A stretch of 18,522 nt of DNA from JBHEMK01 sp046262635 (lineage in GTDB: Bacteria > Actinomycetota > Thermoleophilia > Gaiellales > Gaiellaceae). Below are positions 16,384 through 18,522 of the stretch, one piece after another. The DNA lies in assembly GCA_046262635.1 (NCBI GenBank), contig JBHEMK010000035.1, positions 1 to 18,522 on the forward strand, read 5' to 3'. The first letter of the stretch is position 1. The number at the start of each line of letters is the position of its first letter. A program made the translations under genes and the position numbers. The notes beneath the pieces were generated by a model. The model was given only the letters and a program-made list of their open reading frames with translations, was not told the origin of the DNA and searched no databases.

Positions 16384-16668
16384 ATGAACGCTGCCGAAGT
16401 CGTACACGAGCTGAACCAGCGCCTGCCCCGCAGCAGCGAGCGTGCGCTCGCACGCACGCGCCTCATCCGGCTGCTCGGCCCCCTGACCTCCCTGGCAGGG
16501 GTGCTCTGGGCCCTCGTGCAGCCCTACCGGATCACGCTCCTGCATCCACATGGCCAGGGCTTCTGGTGGCTCTTTTCCGAGCCCCCGCTCTACGTGATCC
16601 TCGTCGGCCTCCTGTTCGCGCTGCTGATTGCTCCCGGGCTGATCGAGGACCTCGAGGTGGAGACGTAG
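16384..16668 (+). CDS. Small two-helix membrane protein of unknown function
   Basis: This 94-aa protein has a strong ribosome-binding site (GGAGGAG, 3 nt before the ATG). An N-terminal cytoplasmic-type helix (AAEVVHELNQRLPRSSERAL) is followed by two likely transmembrane helices at about residues 30-47 and 61-86, and a short acidic tail (IEDLEVET). The loop between the helices contains YRITLLHPHGQGFWW, with two histidines at the outer face if the N-terminus is inside. Its stop codon overlaps the next start by one base (TAGTG), which suggests a joint product or complex. I do not recognise the family. Confidence 0.75.
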   Translation: MNAAEVVHELNQRLPRSSERALARTRLIRLLGPLTSLAGVLWALVQPYRITLLHPHGQGFWWLFSEPPLYVILVGLLFALLIAPGLIEDLEVET

Positions 16669-17252
16669 TGCTGCCACCGTCCGAACATGTTCACTGGTGG
16701 TTCGCCACCGGCTTCCTCATCGTCGGTCTCGTGCTGATCGCCGAGGTGGCGGTCGGGCCCGACGTCTGGGCCCGGCGGCCGTGGCGCCTCTACCTCTGGC
16801 CCGGGCTCTGCTTCGCGATGGGCCTGCTGATGTGGCCGGTGATGGTCTTCTTCACCAACTCGACGATCCATATGATCGCTCACGGCTCGTGGGCCCAGGT
16901 GCTGATGCTCGCCGGCGGGGCGGAGCTCGGCCTCGTGCGAGGGAAGCTGCACAGCCAGTATTGGCGGCTGACGATGTCCTTCGCGCTCGTCGTCTCCGGC
17001 CTCGCGTTCCTCCTGCACGAGCAGAACCCCTGGCTGTTCCAGCGCTCCGCGTTCCTGCATCACGCTCTCGGCTGGACGCTGCTTCTCGCCGCGGTGTTCC
17101 CGCTCCTGCGCGCCTTCCGGCCGCGCTCGCTCCTCGCCGCGGGCGGATTTGCGACGACGTTCATCGTCCTCGCCGTGCTCCTCTACTCGGACCGCGATGC
17201 CGCGCCGATCTTCGGACACCTGTCGCAGTTCGCAGGGCTGCCGCACCGGTGA
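16668..17252 (+). CDS. Six-helix, histidine-rich membrane protein
   Basis: From the GTG at 16668 (GGAG 5 nt upstream) the product is 194 aa. About six transmembrane helices are visible at residues 11-31, 42-62, 74-90, 102-117, 130-149 and 157-173. Ten histidines lie at or near helix ends: H7, H9, H68, H72, H95, H117, H131, H132, H184 and H193. Paired histidines at opposite ends of helices are typical of membrane haem-b or copper-binding proteins, but no family motif settles this. It overlaps the small two-helix gene by 1 nt and the CopC-CopD gene by 4 nt (GTGA), so the three are co-translated. A role in copper or electron handling is inferred from context. Confidence 0.75.
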   Translation: MLPPSEHVHWWFATGFLIVGLVLIAEVAVGPDVWARRPWRLYLWPGLCFAMGLLMWPVMVFFTNSTIHMIAHGSWAQVLMLAGGAELGLVRGKLHSQYWRLTMSFALVVSGLAFLLHEQNPWLFQRSAFLHHALGWTLLLAAVFPLLRAFRPRSLLAAGGFATTFIVLAVLLYSDRDAAPIFGHLSQFAGLPHR

Positions 17253-18522
17253 GGCGGCTCATCGTGATCGGCGTCGCTGCGCTCGTTTTCCCCGCGTCGG
17301 CATTCGCTCACGCGAGCCTCGTCCACGCGTCCCCATCGTTCCGTCAGCGCGTCCAGGTCTCGCCGCGGCAGATCACGCTCCGCTTCGATCAGCCCGTGAC
17401 GGCCCTGCCCGGCGGGATCGAGGTGCTGACGCGATCGGGCCAGAACGTCGCCGGGCGCGCCCGCGCCGTGACCGCCGCCCGCGAGCTCCTCGCCCCCGTT
17501 TCGCGCCTGCTGACGGGGCCTTACACGGTGCGTTGGAAGGCCGTCTCGGACGACGGGCACGTCGTCTCCGGCGTCTACACCTTCGGCGTCCGCTCCACTG
17601 CGCCGCCGCCCACCGAGGCGGTCGGCGCACAAGGGCCGACGACCACAGAGCACGTCGTCCGCTGGGCGTACTTCCTCGCACTCGCGCTGCTCGTCGGCGG
17701 CCTGGGCTTCCGACTGCTCGTCGTCCGCGGACCGCTGCCGGCCCGGGCCGACCGCCGTTTCTACCGGCTCGCTGGGATCGGCGCCGTCGGTGTTCTCGAG
17801 GTCGGGATCCTCGCCTTCTTGCTGCGCGCCGAGGACGCGCTGCAGCTGCCGTTCGGGCGGTTCCTCTACGGCGATCTCTCACCGCTCTCGGGCGGCACGC
17901 GCTTCGGCGCCGCGTTCATCGCGATGACGCTGGGCTTCGCGCTCGTCACCGCGTTCCTCTTCCTGGCCTGGCTGACCGACCGAACCTGGCTGCTCTGGCC
18001 GGCGTTCGTGCTCGGCCTCGCCTTTGCCTCGGGTCTCTCGCTTTCGGGACACTCGGCCGGGGACGCGGGCTCGTCGTGGCTCTCCGAGCTGGCCGACTGG
18101 GTACATCTCTGCGCGGCGACGCTCTGGGTTGGCGGGCTCGTCCAGCTCGTCGGCGTCGTCTGGCCGGGAGCGCCGGGGCTGCGCCGCACCCTCTTCCTGC
18201 GCTTCTCGCGCCTCGCCACCGGGCTGATCGCGCTCCTGCTCGCCGCGGGGATCTATCTGAGCGTGCAACGCCTGCCACGCCTCGCCGACCTCTGGCGGAC
18301 GGATTACGGCCGGGTGCTGCTCGTCAAGCTCGGTCTCGTCGGGGTCGCGTTGCTCTGGGGTGCGCTCCATCATTTCGTCGTGCGGCCGGTGCTCGAGCGC
18401 GGGCCGTCGACGAGGCTGCTCGCCCGTCTGCCGCGCAGCCTGCTCGGGGAAAGCGCCGTCGGGATGGCCGTCCTGCTGGCGGCGGCGGTGCTGGTCGACT
18501 CCAGGCCTCCCGTTCAGCCCGT
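17249..18522 (+). CDS. CopC-CopD fusion copper protein, 3' end outside window
   Basis: The GTG at 17249 opens a frame that stays open for at least 424 codons to the window edge. Residues 1-20 are a signal peptide ending in AFA, so the mature protein starts at H21 in HASLVHASP. This N-terminal His, with D102 and H104 in SDDGHVVSG, forms the Cu(II) site of CopC. The CopC domain spans about 21-115 and ends in GVYTFGVRS. After a Pro/Thr linker, transmembrane helices of a CopD domain follow from about residue 137, with SGHSAGD, DWVHLCAATLWVGGLVQL and ALHHFVV carrying conserved histidines. Fused CopC-CopD proteins of actinobacteria bind periplasmic copper and probably move it across the membrane. 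The GTGA overlap places it third in a unit starting at 16384. Confidence 0.92.
   Translation, partial: MRRLIVIGVAALVFPASAFAHASLVHASPSFRQRVQVSPRQITLRFDQPVTALPGGIEVLTRSGQNVAGRARAVTAARELLAPVSRLLTGPYTVRWKAVSDDGHVVSGVYTFGVRSTAPPPTEAVGAQGPTTTEHVVRWAYFLALALLVGGLGFRLLVVRGPLPARADRRFYRLAGIGAVGVLEVGILAFLLRAEDALQLPFGRFLYGDLSPLSGGTRFGAAFIAMTLGFALVTAFLFLAWLTDRTWLLWPAFVLGLAFASGLSLSGHSAGDAGSSWLSELADWVHLCAATLWVGGLVQLVGVVWPGAPGLRRTLFLRFSRLATGLIALLLAAGIYLSVQRLPRLADLWRTDYGRVLLVKLGLVGVALLWGALHHFVVRPVLERGPSTRLLARLPRSLLGESAVGMAVLLAAAVLVDSRPPVQP

Overview
The window is a GC-rich stretch of bacterial chromosome. Dense antisense open frames, frequent GTG/TTG starts, a DUF1206 protein, an actinobacterial holin-X-like protein and a hopanoid cluster ending in ispH all point to a soil actinobacterium-like lineage. 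Thermoleophilia (Solirubrobacterales/Gaiellales) is my best guess, inferred from protein style and not from a marker gene.

Left part (1-4.9 kb), loosely packed: the start of a DUF1206 membrane protein (minus), a divergent membrane-anchored protein of unknown function with a palindrome in its leader, a perfect 12-bp hairpin between convergent genes, and a secreted cupredoxin-like copper protein (minus). Two decayed genes follow on either side of an intact HAD phosphatase. One is a class I SAM methyltransferase that has lost its catalytic segment and carries several frameshifts. The other is the frameshifted, truncated N-terminus of what looks like a sensor protein. A holin-X-like two-helix membrane protein closes this part.

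Middle-left (5.1-7.9 kb, minus strand): a STAS anti-anti-sigma protein, a short-chain dehydrogenase and an M29 (AmpS-type) metallo-aminopeptidase; the last two are 15 nt apart.

Centre (8.0-15.6 kb, plus strand): a compact hopanoid operon in which all seven junctions overlap: hpnC, hpnD, hpnE, shc (hpnF), hpnH, hpnG, ispH, and a small YjbQ/UPF0047-like gene. HpnC, HpnD and HpnE make squalene from farnesyl diphosphate, Shc cyclises it to hopene, HpnH adds adenosine to give adenosylhopane, and HpnG removes adenine. This is the entry into extended C35 hopanoids. IspH supplies the isoprenoid precursors IPP and DMAPP. The last gene has lost the conserved histidine motifs of its family, and the cyclase lacks a segment that in the well-studied homologue lies at the membrane face. 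These two are the most intriguing points in the window.

Right part (15.66-18.5 kb, plus strand): four membrane-protein genes. The first seems to be read from its own promoter as a leaderless transcript. The next three form a second tightly coupled unit: a two-helix protein, a six-helix histidine-rich protein, and a CopC-CopD copper protein cut by the window end.
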